From Atrichornis clamosus (lineage: Eukaryota > Chordata > Aves > Passeriformes > Menuridae), in contig WBMZ01000197.1 in NCBI GenBank assembly GCA_013400975.1, positions 62,001 through 126,000 on the forward strand: a DNA stretch of 64,000 nt, read 5' to 3'. A program made the position numbers and the translations under genes. This document shows positions 1 to 12,600 of this stretch, piece by piece. The first letter of the stretch is position 1. Each line of letters opens with the position of its first letter. Under the pieces are notes generated by a model. That model had not been told where the DNA came from and searched no databases. It saw only the letters and a program-made list of their open reading frames with translations.

Positions 1-3000
1 ACTTCAAAGTATAAAATTATCCTTACAACAAAAACCCTCACAGACTTCATCTGAAGCCCAACATCGCTACTGATATAAACAGATTAAAAAAGAGCAATGC
101 AGATGCAACAGATATTAGTGCAGTCCTGTAATGTGCAGGCAGTCAAGAGGGCCAAGGGGATATCTCCTGATTGCACAAGTAAACCCAGTTGTAGTCAGTC
201 ATTTTAAACCCAGTGCCCCTGCTAGGATCTCTGGGGCCTAGATGGCATGGAGGAGGTCCAGGAAAACTCGGGAGCATTGACCCTTGCGTTAGCACAGTCT
301 GGGGCACGGTTACATGTTTCCCTTCTCTCCCTTCACGTTCCCTGTCACAAGTCTTCACCCCTGGGAATAGTAGCAGGTTTTGACTCGCCTGGGTCTGGCA
401 CATGTCCATTGTGATGTTACCCTGTGCAGGGGTATTTAGTGTCACGTTGGCAGCGTCAAATCTATTGCTTGATTGCTGAGCCTTGCCTCCCACAGCGGAA
501 ACCCAGGCTGTTTGAAACCTTGCTTTAAACATATACTGTATTGTTTCAGGTGTCCAAAGTTTTATTTTACTTCTCTAGTAAATATCTTCCAGCTCCTAAA
601 TGAGAACATTGGGAAAACTGCTCCCACAATGCAACTTTAAAATCACCCTGCAGAGACCTTGCGTTCCTCATCTTAAATCCTGCCTTCATTGTGTCTTGAG
701 TTATGAGGCTGTCCAGACCACTAATAGAGGAACAGGGGAATTTACACCAAAAGGAATAAACAAGCCAACAATAAAAATAACCATTTATCTCTTCTTCCTC
801 CCCAGTGTCTTACTCAAAAGGTCACTGTGTTCTTTCATGGAAGCAAAGCTCTGTAATGTGAGTTGAGGCACTTTAGGCTAAACCCCAGAGTTCTTACTCA
901 CTTTTCCCCAAGCAACTTTGGTGGACTTTTAGCTTGATTTTTTTCCCAGGATAAAGTCTAAGAAATAACCAGGGTCTCCAGAACAGAGCTGGTAGTCAGA
1001 GAAAAGACCAGGTCAATGGGGCATATGCTGAGAGGCTCCCCAGTTGACCCGGGGTGGCTCATGGCATAATGCTAGGTAAGAAACAAAATCCCAGCCTCAC
1101 TTCCCTCCTATTTTGAACATGAGGTCTGCTTACAATAGCATCAGCTCAGTGGACTGAACATGCAGGTTGCAGGAGGGTACATCTAGCTCTGTGCAATCTT
1201 ACACAGATAGGTTCCCCCTGCACAGAAAGCAGCCTGCAGAGCCCAGTGGCCAGTTGAGGAAAGCAACCCCCTGCCCATGTCATCATGGCACCTTGTTTTG
1301 CTAAGCAGCAGGTCTAACACCATCTAGAAATAAGTACAACTGTTTAGGAAAAGCAGGACATACATTGCTCCCCAAAAGTTTCCCCTTGCAGAGTTTCCTG
1401 TAGAAACCCAACTGCCTTGTAAAGATGCCATTGCATGGAACAGCTACTGCCTTTGCTCTCATTTCAGTGAGATCTTGCCCTAAATCTCGTCCTAAGATTA
1501 TTCTGTAGACAGGAAGAAGCATTTTACAGGGTTCAGTTTGGCTCAGAAGTTGTTTGGGATTGCCTGGGATTCTGGAAAATGCAGCTCCTGCAGCTCAGGG
1601 TCCCTGGCTGCAGTGACATTGTGCAGGCTTCCTGCTGCCTTCCCAAGTTCTGCTGCTAAAAAAATAATACCCCATGCTTCCCTTGCACTTCCAAAATCAT
1701 ACAGCATGTTTTGTCAAAGTCCACCATTGTTTAAAGCGCCTCTGGGCTCCTGCTGGGGACATTATTTCTCTCCAAGTTTCATAGGCAGCGGGGGTTTCTT
1801 CCTGATTTTAAAGAGGGCTCCCATGGATCATGAATAATCTGTGATGTTGCTAACACAAGCCTTATCCAGTTGTCTTGTAACTCAGACAAGAGTCCACATC
1901 TGAAAATCCAACTGGCAGTCTGAGAAATTTGCAGGCATTTTGAAATGTTCTGAATCTGAAAGATGGGAGTTGGCAGGTCACCCCAAGAAACCACCGGGCA
2001 TATAGCAATTCCAATATGTTTATTGGAAAATAATGTCTTTCTGAAAGTTTGCTGGACATTTGCTCATCCTTAGACCTCAAAGGCCATACCTGATCTGTGG
2101 TAATTCAGGCCAGGGACATGCAGCCATTTCTCCATGGAGGACAGGCTGAGCTGACTTTCATCTGGGCACCCTGAAGCAAGTCAGAGGCAGACCAAGCAAC
2201 TCTCTGCAGAGGTTTGTGTCACCATGGCATAGGAGACACACTTCGTGTTTATCAGATGTGTCTGTATCACATCTAACATCTCCCCTTTTTCCCTGTTAAA
2301 CAGAGAAGAAGGGAAAAGAGATACCATTGTTTAGCTCCCTAACAGAGTAATTTATATAAATACTTTGGAAAACAAGTGGGTGCAGATTATCAGAAAGATG
2401 GATACAAAGCAAGGGTCTTCAAGTCCAGTGGAGCAAAAGATTCTCTAGTAATGGACACACATACAAGCATATGTAGATACACCATATATTCACCTCAAAT
2501 TAATTAATGAGCCAAAAGATGAACTGTAAAATGGGTAAATAAAAAGCTGGAGATTCACTGAATTAGAATACAGTGTATGCATCAAAATTAGCCAGTGTAT
2601 TTGTCAGTAACTATAAAACATTATTTTATTTTTTGACTGCAAATAACGTTAACATCTCTTTCTCTGCCACACCTGAATATATCGATCAGAAGGGTTGGGG
2701 TAGATCACAGGGGAAGAGTTTGAGGATTTTACTCCTCCTTTTCCACTGATTGTGTTAACAGTGAAGGTAAGTCAGAATTCTGCTACATTTCACAGTTTCC
2801 CTTTTGTAAGTGGGATAATATTTCTTACAAGTTTTTGTAGAGCGGTTTGAGATCTTGGGGAAAAGGCAGATATTTAAATGCTCCATGTTATTATTTTAGG
2901 CCCTGGTTCAGGAAAACATAGTATATGTTTAAATCCTGCTGCTTTAATGGGTTGCAAGCACCTATTTTAGGCTAAGCTCATACTGATGTGGTCTTTCTGA

Positions 3001-3300
3001 AAAAACTGCCCTAAAACTTCTAGTTATCCCTATTAAAAATATAGCCCATTGAAGCTTATTTAAAAGATAATTTCTAAAATAGAGGGGAAAGTAGTGAATT
3101 AATGGCAGCTCAGCATATTGAGGCATTACCTTTCATGCTTTATTCAGATGAAAGAGTCATGCAGGAGTACCCATGCCTTTTTGATTAGATGCACGCATTT
3201 AGGTCCCCCTCAAAGATCCTTGGGCCGTGTGGAGCCAGGAGCAGCTCCTCATGGACATCGGAAAAAGAAAATCAAACTATTTCTCTCAGGGCCAGATTTC
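1..3300. other. Intergenic DNA upstream of the receptor gene
   Basis: No recognisable gene, RNA gene or mobile element is visible here. Open frames are short and resemble no family I know; the longest, about 129 codons on the minus strand at 143-532, has no domain or splice context. The stretch around 2300-3110 is AT-rich. In human, SNX4 is the neighbour on this side of OSBPL11, so SNX4 may lie beyond the left edge, but nothing in the window shows it. Confidence 0.5.
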
Positions 3301-3328
3301 TTCCCCCAGCACCCCCCTCTCATATTTG

Positions 3329-3567
3329 TATATATTCCGAGAGGAGAGTCAGGCTTAGTTTGTTCATAAGCTGCAGTTCCTGGGCGGACCCCACGCACAG
3401 CTGGGTTTTAGCGGCTGGATCCGCCTTCCCGGCAAGCCTTAGCCGGGAGCCTCGCAAAGAGGGGCTCCGGGCTTGACAGCAGAAACGCAGGAGACTGGCT
3501 CCACCGAGGGAAGATGAACTGGTCAACGCCGTGAAGCCAGGCTTCTAGTTGCCACTGGGATCCAGAA
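3329..3567 (+). promoter_or_regulatory. Candidate promoter and 5' UTR of the type II receptor gene
   Basis: A TATA-like run (tatatat, near 3329-3336) lies about 235 bases before the receptor start codon. It is followed by a locally GC-richer stretch (about 3370-3540) with several CpGs, unlike the AT-rich DNA further upstream. This fits a core promoter followed by a 5' UTR. The transcription start is not visible, so the left boundary is a guess. Confidence 0.35.
3514..3534 (+). promoter_or_regulatory. Upstream open reading frame in the receptor leader
   Basis: A six-codon frame (ATG AAC TGG TCA ACG CCG TGA) begins 54 bases before the receptor ATG and is in frame with it, ending 33 bases upstream. 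Its ATG has A at -3, a good initiation context. If it is in the mature leader it would be expected to lower receptor translation, because ribosomes would have to reinitiate or scan past it. The sequence is certain; its presence in mRNA is inferred. Confidence 0.45.
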
Positions 3568-3619
3568 ATGGGGTACTGGAGGAGACCGGGTCTGCTTTCC
3601 TTACTGCTGCTCTCCTTCT
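3568..3619 (+). CDS. TGFBR2L: Receptor exon 1: signal peptide
   Basis: This exon encodes M1 to F17 plus one base of codon 18, with a run of leucines typical of a secretory signal. The donor is gtgagt directly after the exon, leaving phase 1, as in TGFBR2. Cleavage is plausible after A21 or A23, which are encoded by exon 2. The exon is short, so its assignment rests on the phase match, the hydrophobic core and the good initiation context. Confidence 0.75.
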
Positions 3620-6600
3620 GTGAGTAGAAAATTGTTTCTGGTTAGTCAATGTTAAGCAACGTACTCGGAGAGGTCGTTTATTTTTCCTTCCTCCAGCAAA
3701 ACAGCTAATCTTTGATTTCTCCCCTGACAGCAATTAGCCAGAGGATTGGAAATAGCAGAGAGTTTAGTAGAATACTCTGCTAAGACTGCATCAGCTGTGT
3801 ATTTCTCTTACGGCGAAGGGCGAGCGATTGCTTGGTGGAAAGTGCTGCGTGCTCACTTGGAGCAGCTCGCAGATGTCAGTGTTTACAGTGCAAAAATATA
3901 TATAGGTCAGCATTACTTGTTGGATGTTTTTATTTTATTGAGGGAGATTAAAAGCAACTGAAGTGCACCGCTGAACGATCTGGCTTCGACAGTGTCCAGA
4001 TGTGGTGAAGTTTGCAGCTTAGAACTTTTATCAGCCCTGGTGTATGCACAGAATTAATCGAACTATTAAAGAAGGAAAGAAATGGGGAGAGGGGGAGGAG
4101 AAATGTCTTTGCAACAACATCTGGTTATTCGGCAAACCTTTCCAGCACTTACGTAAAGATTTCTTTGTAATAAGTGCCCTGTTTCAGTTTTGATAGCACT
4201 TCTTCAATACTGTAGATAAACCCCTCCAGCAGCACTTGAAAATTTGCCCATCCATGGTTTAACTTTTCTTGTTTATGTCTTGATGATTGTTTAATAACAG
4301 GGAACGGATTTGTATGTAAGTGAGTGTTATATACACATCTCCTAAGTATGTGTGTGTGTCTTTCTGTATATACAAAGTCTATGTATGTGTATACATGCAT
4401 ATATCCCTATAAAGCATATATTTATATATTAGCATGGACACTGACACTTTTTAAAGTGAGCTCTTACAAACACAGACCTGTTGCCCTTGCTATAGAAATT
4501 TCAATTGAACTAAAATTGCTTTTTGCTCAAAGTGATACAGTAGGAGGATTACAACTCCAGTATTTTTACATCCAAATGAAATAACTGGGGGCAGGGATCT
4601 GTATCTGCATTCACTTTACATGGATCCTCCTATCTACAAGACCAGGAAATAAAAGAATGATCGGTCAGTAATTTGTGTGTAGGCAAACACAACTGTGGGT
4701 GCAACTCTTGAAGCAGAGAGAACCAGATGGGGAGATTTAGGACATAAAATCTGGTTAATTTTTTAAAAAGTTACAGAGTTCTATAGTATTCATTATTGTA
4801 GATAATACCCTAAAGTGTGGTTTGAAATGTAGGATGCTATACCGATAACATCCTGCTAACTTAATCACGTTTGGAGCAGGAAATACTACAAGGTATTATT
4901 TAAAGCACAGTCTTGGGTTGTTTTTGGTAGGAAGGAAGACCACTAATTATCCTTCAGAAATACCTAATTTTGGAGTTATTTAACTTACGGTTTCCTTTTT
5001 CTGAAAGGCAAGGTTTTAATCTGAAAGAAGCCAAACCAAAACATATCATGATTACTAAGTTCATCTGAAAGGTTATGTGATTGATATGATGACAAAATTT
5101 GCCTCTACACAGGGTAAAAAAAACAAGCCAAGGTTTGCTCTCTGTGATTCAACTCATCAGTGATAGATGTTTCCTGGGACTACATCCACTTCCTTTGCAT
5201 TTAGTGTTAAGATTGACCCTACAGTCATTCTGAGCAAGTAAAAGTACCCAGTGAGCCCCCTCTGCATTGACATTAAAAGAGAAGGGAAGAGCTTGTTCTC
5301 CAAATCGACAGAATATGCACATTCAACTGTTCTTCAAGCAACAAATCACACCACTCATCCAGCCTCTCTTTAAAGAGTGACAGCGCTGGCTTGGTGACAG
5401 CAGCAGAGTGGCTCCTCGTAGCACAGAGATTTAAGACTTGCCATACGGAACATGGCCTGGACTGCGTCTTGTTATCCCAGAATAACTCCAGTCGAGCGTC
5501 TGTAGGGACTTTGCATCTGTCCCTAAGAGTTTAGCCCAGGGCAGCAGAGATCCCAGCCTGAGCTCCATGCTGCCTGTCTGTGCCTTTAATCATCAACATG
5601 GTTGAATGGCCATCACACAACACATGTGACCATTCCTGATCATATGCAATGGAAAAAAGGGCAGTAGTCTGACGGACCACTCAAATTCGTCTACTGGATT
5701 TCCCTAATTCTCCCTGGCCAGTCCTAGCAAGGATTCAAAACATCCATCCTTAAACTTCTCCCTGGTGGCAGTGGCTGCTGGAGGGCAGCATTTTTACATG
5801 ACTTTCTCAGCAGAAGGTGCAGACAGGAGCTGTAGTTGCACCACTGCTAACACAAACCCTCACACAGCTGAGCAGAGAATCCTTTCAGGGCAGAGAGCTG
5901 GTGCAGTTGTGGGTTTACCTAGACCAGGACAAAAATTACGAAGATCACTCAGAATTGGAAAACTGTCTTACAGGATGAGGAGCTGAGGGCTTTCAATGTC
6001 TTCAGTTTGGCCAGGAGAGAGCTGGGAGGTGAGCTGGCCATCTACAACACTAGAGACTTGATATCAGGATTACTGTATTGTGCACATGGAAACCCTCTGG
6101 CCTTAAAGTTAAGAATTAGGAGTTTTCCTGCCCTGTTCTCTATCAATATTGGGAAAGTATCCCTTGTGCTCCATCTGCCAGGAACAGGGCTCGTGTCCAG
6201 ACAAGCAGGCATGGGTACGAGCACAGTCTCGTCTCACAGAGGGGACAGCAAAGCACCAGAACCCTCTGACCTGTGGAGACAACCTCAAGCACGTGAGCCA
6301 AGTGTCACTTGTGTGTGTTCACACCCTGACAGCTCTCGGGGTATGAACAACCCCAGGAGCCTGGTGGTGTCTTTGTGCATCCAACCTCCAAAAGAGGATA
6401 CGAAACTCAAAATCTGCTAAGGCACGTGGCACTTACTGAGAGGGAGCCAGCTGTACCCCATGGGATCTGGTGAAGCTCCAAAGAAAGAGAAAGATTTTTG
6501 AAATGAGGTGAGGTTGCAGGTCTATTGCCCCAAGTTCACAGTTCCCAGTTCCTGGGGCTTGGGTCTGCTTCCCCATAACTTGGTCTCCTTTTAAAATGCT

Positions 6601-9600
6601 GGTCTGCTAAAATATCCTGACATTTTTTGCCGAGTCTGCTGGGCTCCCTTTGTCATGGTTGATGGCTCTACAGTGAGTGCCTTTGAAGGATTATCTTCAG
6701 GTAGATGGTGGCTTTCTGAAGCCACATGCTCTTTCCTGCTTGCACAAACTGTTCCCCCAGTGAGCCTCTTCAGCTAAATATATAGAGTGTATAGAATTCA
6801 TAAATCAGGACAGAGAGCTCCAGGGCTGTCAGAAAAGCATCTCTGGCTTTTGATCTGCTCAAGAAATCTCTGACCTATCCCAGGCTCCTCGGGCAGCTTG
6901 TTCAAGAAGTTGGCCTCTTATTTCTGAAGTCACCAGAGCTAAAACCAGGGGTTGCAATGCCACCAAAATGCCACTCTGCTCCTCAGGCAGGGAAGGTATT
7001 GGGATTGCACCCCGACACCAATGTACGCACAATTCAGGAACAGGGGGTCAAACCTGAGCTGGTGAGTGGATGAGGGAAGGAAAAGGACAAAGGAAGAGTC
7101 ATCCTCCATTTCACAGGCTTTTGCAGAAAGGGGCTTTGCAGGTCCAAGGATGAGCCAGAGCAGCCAAGCAAATCTCTCCTCCCAGGCTCCGCAGCATGTA
7201 GAGGTGGGCACTGCCCACCCCAGGACACAGGGCTGCAGGGTTGGTCATGACAGTCATTCTCAAATAGCACCATATTTTGCCCTAGTGTTGATTTAAACCA
7301 GCCAAAATACCAAGCAAGAAATTACCACCCTCAAAAAACCCCAAGGGGCTGCAGGAGTGCCACATTGACTGCATACATGTAGCTGGGTTGGGAGCAGGCA
7401 CAGCATTCCACTGCCTGAAGGACAGACTTGTGCATCCTACCATGAGGCTAAACAAGAACAAAGCTGCAGCCATTCTCCAGTTAGGAAATAAAAGGGGAAA
7501 ACACAAGAAAGACCCTGACAATGCAGAACTGCAGCATTGCAAGGGCCATGAGACTCAGCAAGGAAAGCAATGGATTATTTTTAATTCACCTTTACACATC
7601 TCCAAATCTGATGCTACAGTTTCAGTCCTTGGTGTAAATTAGATTAACCAAAGTTTAAGAAGACTGGCTTTGTACAACTATGTCAGTTTTATGAAAACTG
7701 GCATTTCCTCTCCCCTTGCAACTCCAGCTTTTCTCAGACTTGAGAAAGACTGGTCATCAGTAAAGCTGCTCCAGTCTGTATTTTAGTAGGGGTCTTTTTG
7801 GAGGGAAGTACTTTTGAAATATTTAATGCAACTTGAAATTAAAACAAAATTTCTAACAAAAAAAAAGCCAAACAACACTAAAACTGATGTTTACTGGTAT
7901 TTTACTGGTGTAACCACTATTTAATGATAGCCACAAATACATTTTTGTGCACTAGTAGTAAATAAGTTCAGCCAGCTGCAATCATGATACTTGTTACTCC
8001 CATTAAAGATGGAGTTCTGGACAGATGTATCCCACCTATTCACTAAATACACAGAAAGCAAACTTTGGCATTAAAAACAGGTGACTGGGGGCTTTTATTC
8101 TGAGAAAGTATTCAGCTCTGCTGCCTGTACTCCGCAGCTTTAAATTGCTCTGTGATTTGCTCTGTCGAGTTTATTTCCTCAGGACATTGTTTTCCTCTCC
8201 CCTTAGTGATAACTCTTTGCAATAACATTTGCTTTCAGCCAGGCTCCACAATGTTGCAACTTGCCATAAACTAATGAACTCTCCCATAGATTGTCGTGTT
8301 TTCAAGGAAGCGCAACATCTGATCCTTTTATTAAAAAAAACCCAGTCTCACCGAGGAGACAAAATCAGCAGCTCCCACACACTTTGCTCTTTTCACATCC
8401 CGAGTTTAGCGCTGTGTGCCAAGTGAAAGCCTCGCGCTGGAAGGGGCCTCCATGCAGAAGGGAGATAACACCACTGATGGCTGCCTGCCCTATCAAACCT
8501 GGGGATTACAGCTACATTATCTCCATGCTGGACCCTAACTCTGGGATAACATTTCCTTAGGGATCTTCAGGGGGAAGTGAAGGGGTGGCTGAAAGCTGTC
8601 TTGGCCCCGCTTGCATGCACATCCCTGAATTCAGAGTCAACTGTTGTGATCCTGCCTCTGGAAAGGATCTGTAGTGTCCATCAGAGTCATATTTCTTCTT
8701 TGTCAGTTGGTTCATCTGTTTGTTGCAGTTTATGTAGGATTGAAACTCTCCTGCCAGCTGCTGGTAACTGTCAACATTTTAGGAGAAGTGGGAGAGCCTG
8801 CTTATCGTGCAATCCCCTCTGCAGCCCATGATCCCATCAATTATGCGACTCCAGGACTTACCCTTTCATGGAGCTGTTCCACTGCTGTGTTTTCCTTCCC
8901 ATTGATAAGCCAGGAGCACGCCTGACAAATGACAGCTGATTTATATTACAGCAAATGCATCCTGGTGTCATTAATGTGTCCAGCCATGACTGCAGCCTGC
9001 CAGGTCTATGGCCCGTGTGGACTGCAGCAGCCAAAGGACATGCCTCAACCCAAGTGCTACCCTGGACTACACAGGGTTATTTGGATTCAAGATAAAACAT
9101 TTTTTTTAAGGAAGCTTTTCAGTATTTGCGCTGAGTGATTTGAAGCAATCAGCCAGAGCCTGCTGTAGTGGGGCTGATGTGCAGTTCCAGCTGTAGTGGG
9201 GGGCTGATGTGTGGTTCCAGTGGTGGCAGCTACCAAGTGTCACTTTGCAGGGCCCTGTGCTCCAGTTCCACCCATGCCTCTCTCAAAGTGGGCCACAGCT
9301 CCCAAAGTGGTGGAAGCAGCATCATACGGACACACTGTGCCTGTGAGAAGACCTCTCACCTTGCCACACTGTGGATGGAGAGGTTCCCTGTAGCTCCATG
9401 TCGTTTACTCTCCACTGGACCCAAAAGTCCAGTTTTTCTGTATAAGTAGATGTCCAAAGAAAGTTGTCCTCAGCAGCTTTCACCCTGGCTCCAGAGTCAG
9501 TGTTGATGAGGCCTGAAGGTTTCTGAAGGAAACGCCAGCCTGCCTTTACTCAGCCTGCAAAGAGCTGTTGTCCTTCCCTTGCAGCATACGATGGAAAGTC

Positions 9601-12600
9601 CTCTGGCCATGCCTTGGAGTTGGACAGGCCAGGCCTCCAGGACCATCATACATACCCTAATGCATGCCTTGCATGCAAAGCAGTACAGATGTGCTTGTGC
9701 CAGCATTGGAACCAGCACAGCCATGGCTGCCAGCAAACAGGGCTGGTTTATCGCCCTGGTCTGCGGTGCAGGCAGGGCTGAGCCCTGAAGCAATCACCTG
9801 AGCTGACACGCACTGATGTCTGATATTGCCCCAATATCCAAATCTCTCCTAATCTCTTCAGTTCCTCCAACACCCCTGTGAAAATGTTCCCTCTAGGAAC
9901 AACACATATCTTTGCACCTGGAAGACCCAGAGACATCTGCTGAAGTTCCTGGCTGCTAAGAGGGGCCTTTTCCTTAGATCAACAATGCAAAAGCCTGGGA
10001 TTTTGATACTGATCTCTTCTCACTTCAGCCATCCCAAACCAGAATGCTTAGCTGTGTCCTCTATGGCCATAGTTCACTGTGCACCCCATCAGAAAGGTGA
10101 TATTGCCAACATGGATCCATACCATGCCCAGCAGTGAAAATCCAGAGAAGAATTTCCTCACTTTTCCTGCAAAATTGGTAACTCAGGCTCCTTCCTGGAA
10201 ATGGTTCTTGGTAGTGCTTCTGGTGTATTAACAATGAACACTGGTACAGATTTCTTTTGAAAGGTCCTTTGCTGTTTCCAGGTGGATCGTTGAATAAAAT
10301 GCTGTCCATGCAGAATAAAGGCCTGTGTCCCCAACAAGTGTTTGACTGAGCAGGTTGCCAGTCAATGCAGCTGGAACATGATGAGGAACATCTGTTTGAT
10401 GTTGCTTGATAAAACTTCCTGCCTTGGAGACTCTAAACACCAGCATCTAGCATGGAAGAAACTGAATCAGCTGCTGTCTTGCTGCATAAAGCATTTTTTC
10501 CATGCTAGATCTCTCCCAAAATTAGCCCCAACCAGCCCATGATAGCAAATAAGACCCTTCTTCTTACAGTGGGAAGTGACACACAGAGCCATAAGCTCGA
10601 GCAGTTAAATGAATCATCTTTCTTCAAATAGACCCAGGGTACAAGCATCCACAGAAATAAGACCAATGGATCCCCTGGGAGCTCAGTTCCTGCCATGTCT
10701 TTAGTATGTCAAAAGGCAGTCAGTGGAAGAAAATGGTTGCAGACGTTCCCACCAGAGGCAGAGGCTATTTGCTTGGGGGTGAGATCTCAGCACACACTTA
10801 CTGTGCCCTGTTCTCACCTGTTTGTTAAACGGCATCACAAGTGTCTGAGCCTTCCTTTCACCCTTGCTAGGGCTATCAGCTCTGCAACAGGCTGTGGCTT
10901 GGGAGGCAGCTCTTGGGCAGAAGCACTGCTCAGCATATTCAGACCGGGGCATGTCTTAGGAGGTGTCCAGAGGCAGGATGCTGAGCTGGTGCTACTGCAA
11001 AATGATGAGATCTCAGAGCAGGAGATGGTGAACATAGAACATTCTGCTCTTTGTCATTCCTTCTGTGCTGGAGGAGCAGCTTTGCCCCCTGAACCTCATC
11101 CCCTCCGGCTGTCGAGTCTCCCCGGAGCTGTGCTGCAGCTCTGCCCAGGGGCTGGGACATGTGGGAACCTTCTCCTTCCCCTGCAAGTGGGATCTCTTGA
11201 GAGGCATTGCAAAGTCACACAAGCTCCCGTTGCTTCCATGAGCAGAGAAAAAACATTTCAGGCTCTGTCAATATGATTCTCGGTTCTATTCCTGAAAATA
11301 TTCCTCTCCAAAACCCTGCTCTGTGTGCCCTCCTGCCATAGCTCTCTGCAGCTTTAAAAAATGGAAAACATTCATTTTTAATTCAACCCTATTGGACAAT
11401 GCTTTTTTGGTAGGTTACAACACAAACTCCTTAAAATATATTTTTTAAGAGATCAGAAAAGGCGTGAAAGAGGAGAACACACCATCTATTTACTTGCTAA
11501 ATGTGGGACACATTAGGAGAAGGGAGAAAGTTTTTATTGTCTGTAATCCAGACTAGCCTCTGACAGCATAAATTACTTAATTACTTTTAGATCTGGTCTA
11601 AATGAGGGCAAAACTCGACTCTACATAATAATTTTAGCAGACATAAAGAACTGGCGGTGTTGGAACAAGTTGATGACAGCACATGGATGGAGAATTCACA
11701 GAACACCTCTGCCCCGGCAGCTCGTTGCACAGTGCCTTGCAAGTCCTGCTTCTCCTTGGGAATCGAAGTAATACAAATGCAAAAAAATACAAATTAGTCA
11801 ATCATGAGAAGTCCAACCAGATATGAAGAGCAGCTCTAGACTAACATCTCTTTGTGGGCTCATCAAAGACCTTCTAGCAGATGGTAAAATGAATGTGTGC
11901 CAGGAATTTCAAATGCTCCTCAGGAAGTTAATCTAAATCATCAGTAAACCATTTGCACTTAAAACAGAGTGAACCCTGTTGCCCAAATGTGACCCAGATA
12001 ATGTTTCTGATGTGTTTACCTATTTGGCTGATATTTTAAATTTTCAATTCCATCTATTCACGGAGGTCCAGACTTCATGCTGAGCCCGAAAAATATACAG
12101 AAAACTGAATTCCAGGGCATAATATGATGATAATAGTTTAAAAAAAAAACCTGACTGCCACACAGTAGTTTTACTTGAATGGCAGTAGTTTAGACAAAGC
12201 AAAGTCTACTACCAACTTGCAGCTCGTGTGCTTTTGCTGCTTGATTCATTGTTGTTGCTTTTTCCATGTAAAAGGAAAGGACTCATGACTGCTGCATCTT
12301 CCTGAGAATGAGCTGCAGAAGCTGCAGTTAAATGGTATGTAGGATAGACTGTTGACACCTCTGCAGAAATAAGAGCAACAAAAATGATGGCAACAGCAAT
12401 GTGGAGTTGGTTGACTCTTACCTTCTGCCATTCTGCTCCCAATCCTAAAAGCGCTCTAAAATCCTCAGTAATTTCTGCAGGAACTTGCAACAAGATGAGC
12501 TCAAACTACCCGTGCGTGGCCAGGCTGTGACTCCTGCTCCCAGGCAGTGTGGGAGGTGGGAGAAAGGGACTTATTTTTAGAAAAGAATTTAGTAAAAACT

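Noticed and set aside
143..532. A 129-codon minus-strand frame at the left end
   Set aside because: No family resemblance; could in principle be an exon of an unseen gene but no evidence supports that.
10695..11276. A 193-codon plus-strand open frame in receptor intron 1
   Set aside because: No recognisable domain, no splice or promoter context, and opposite-strand frames of similar openness overlap it. Treated as chance.
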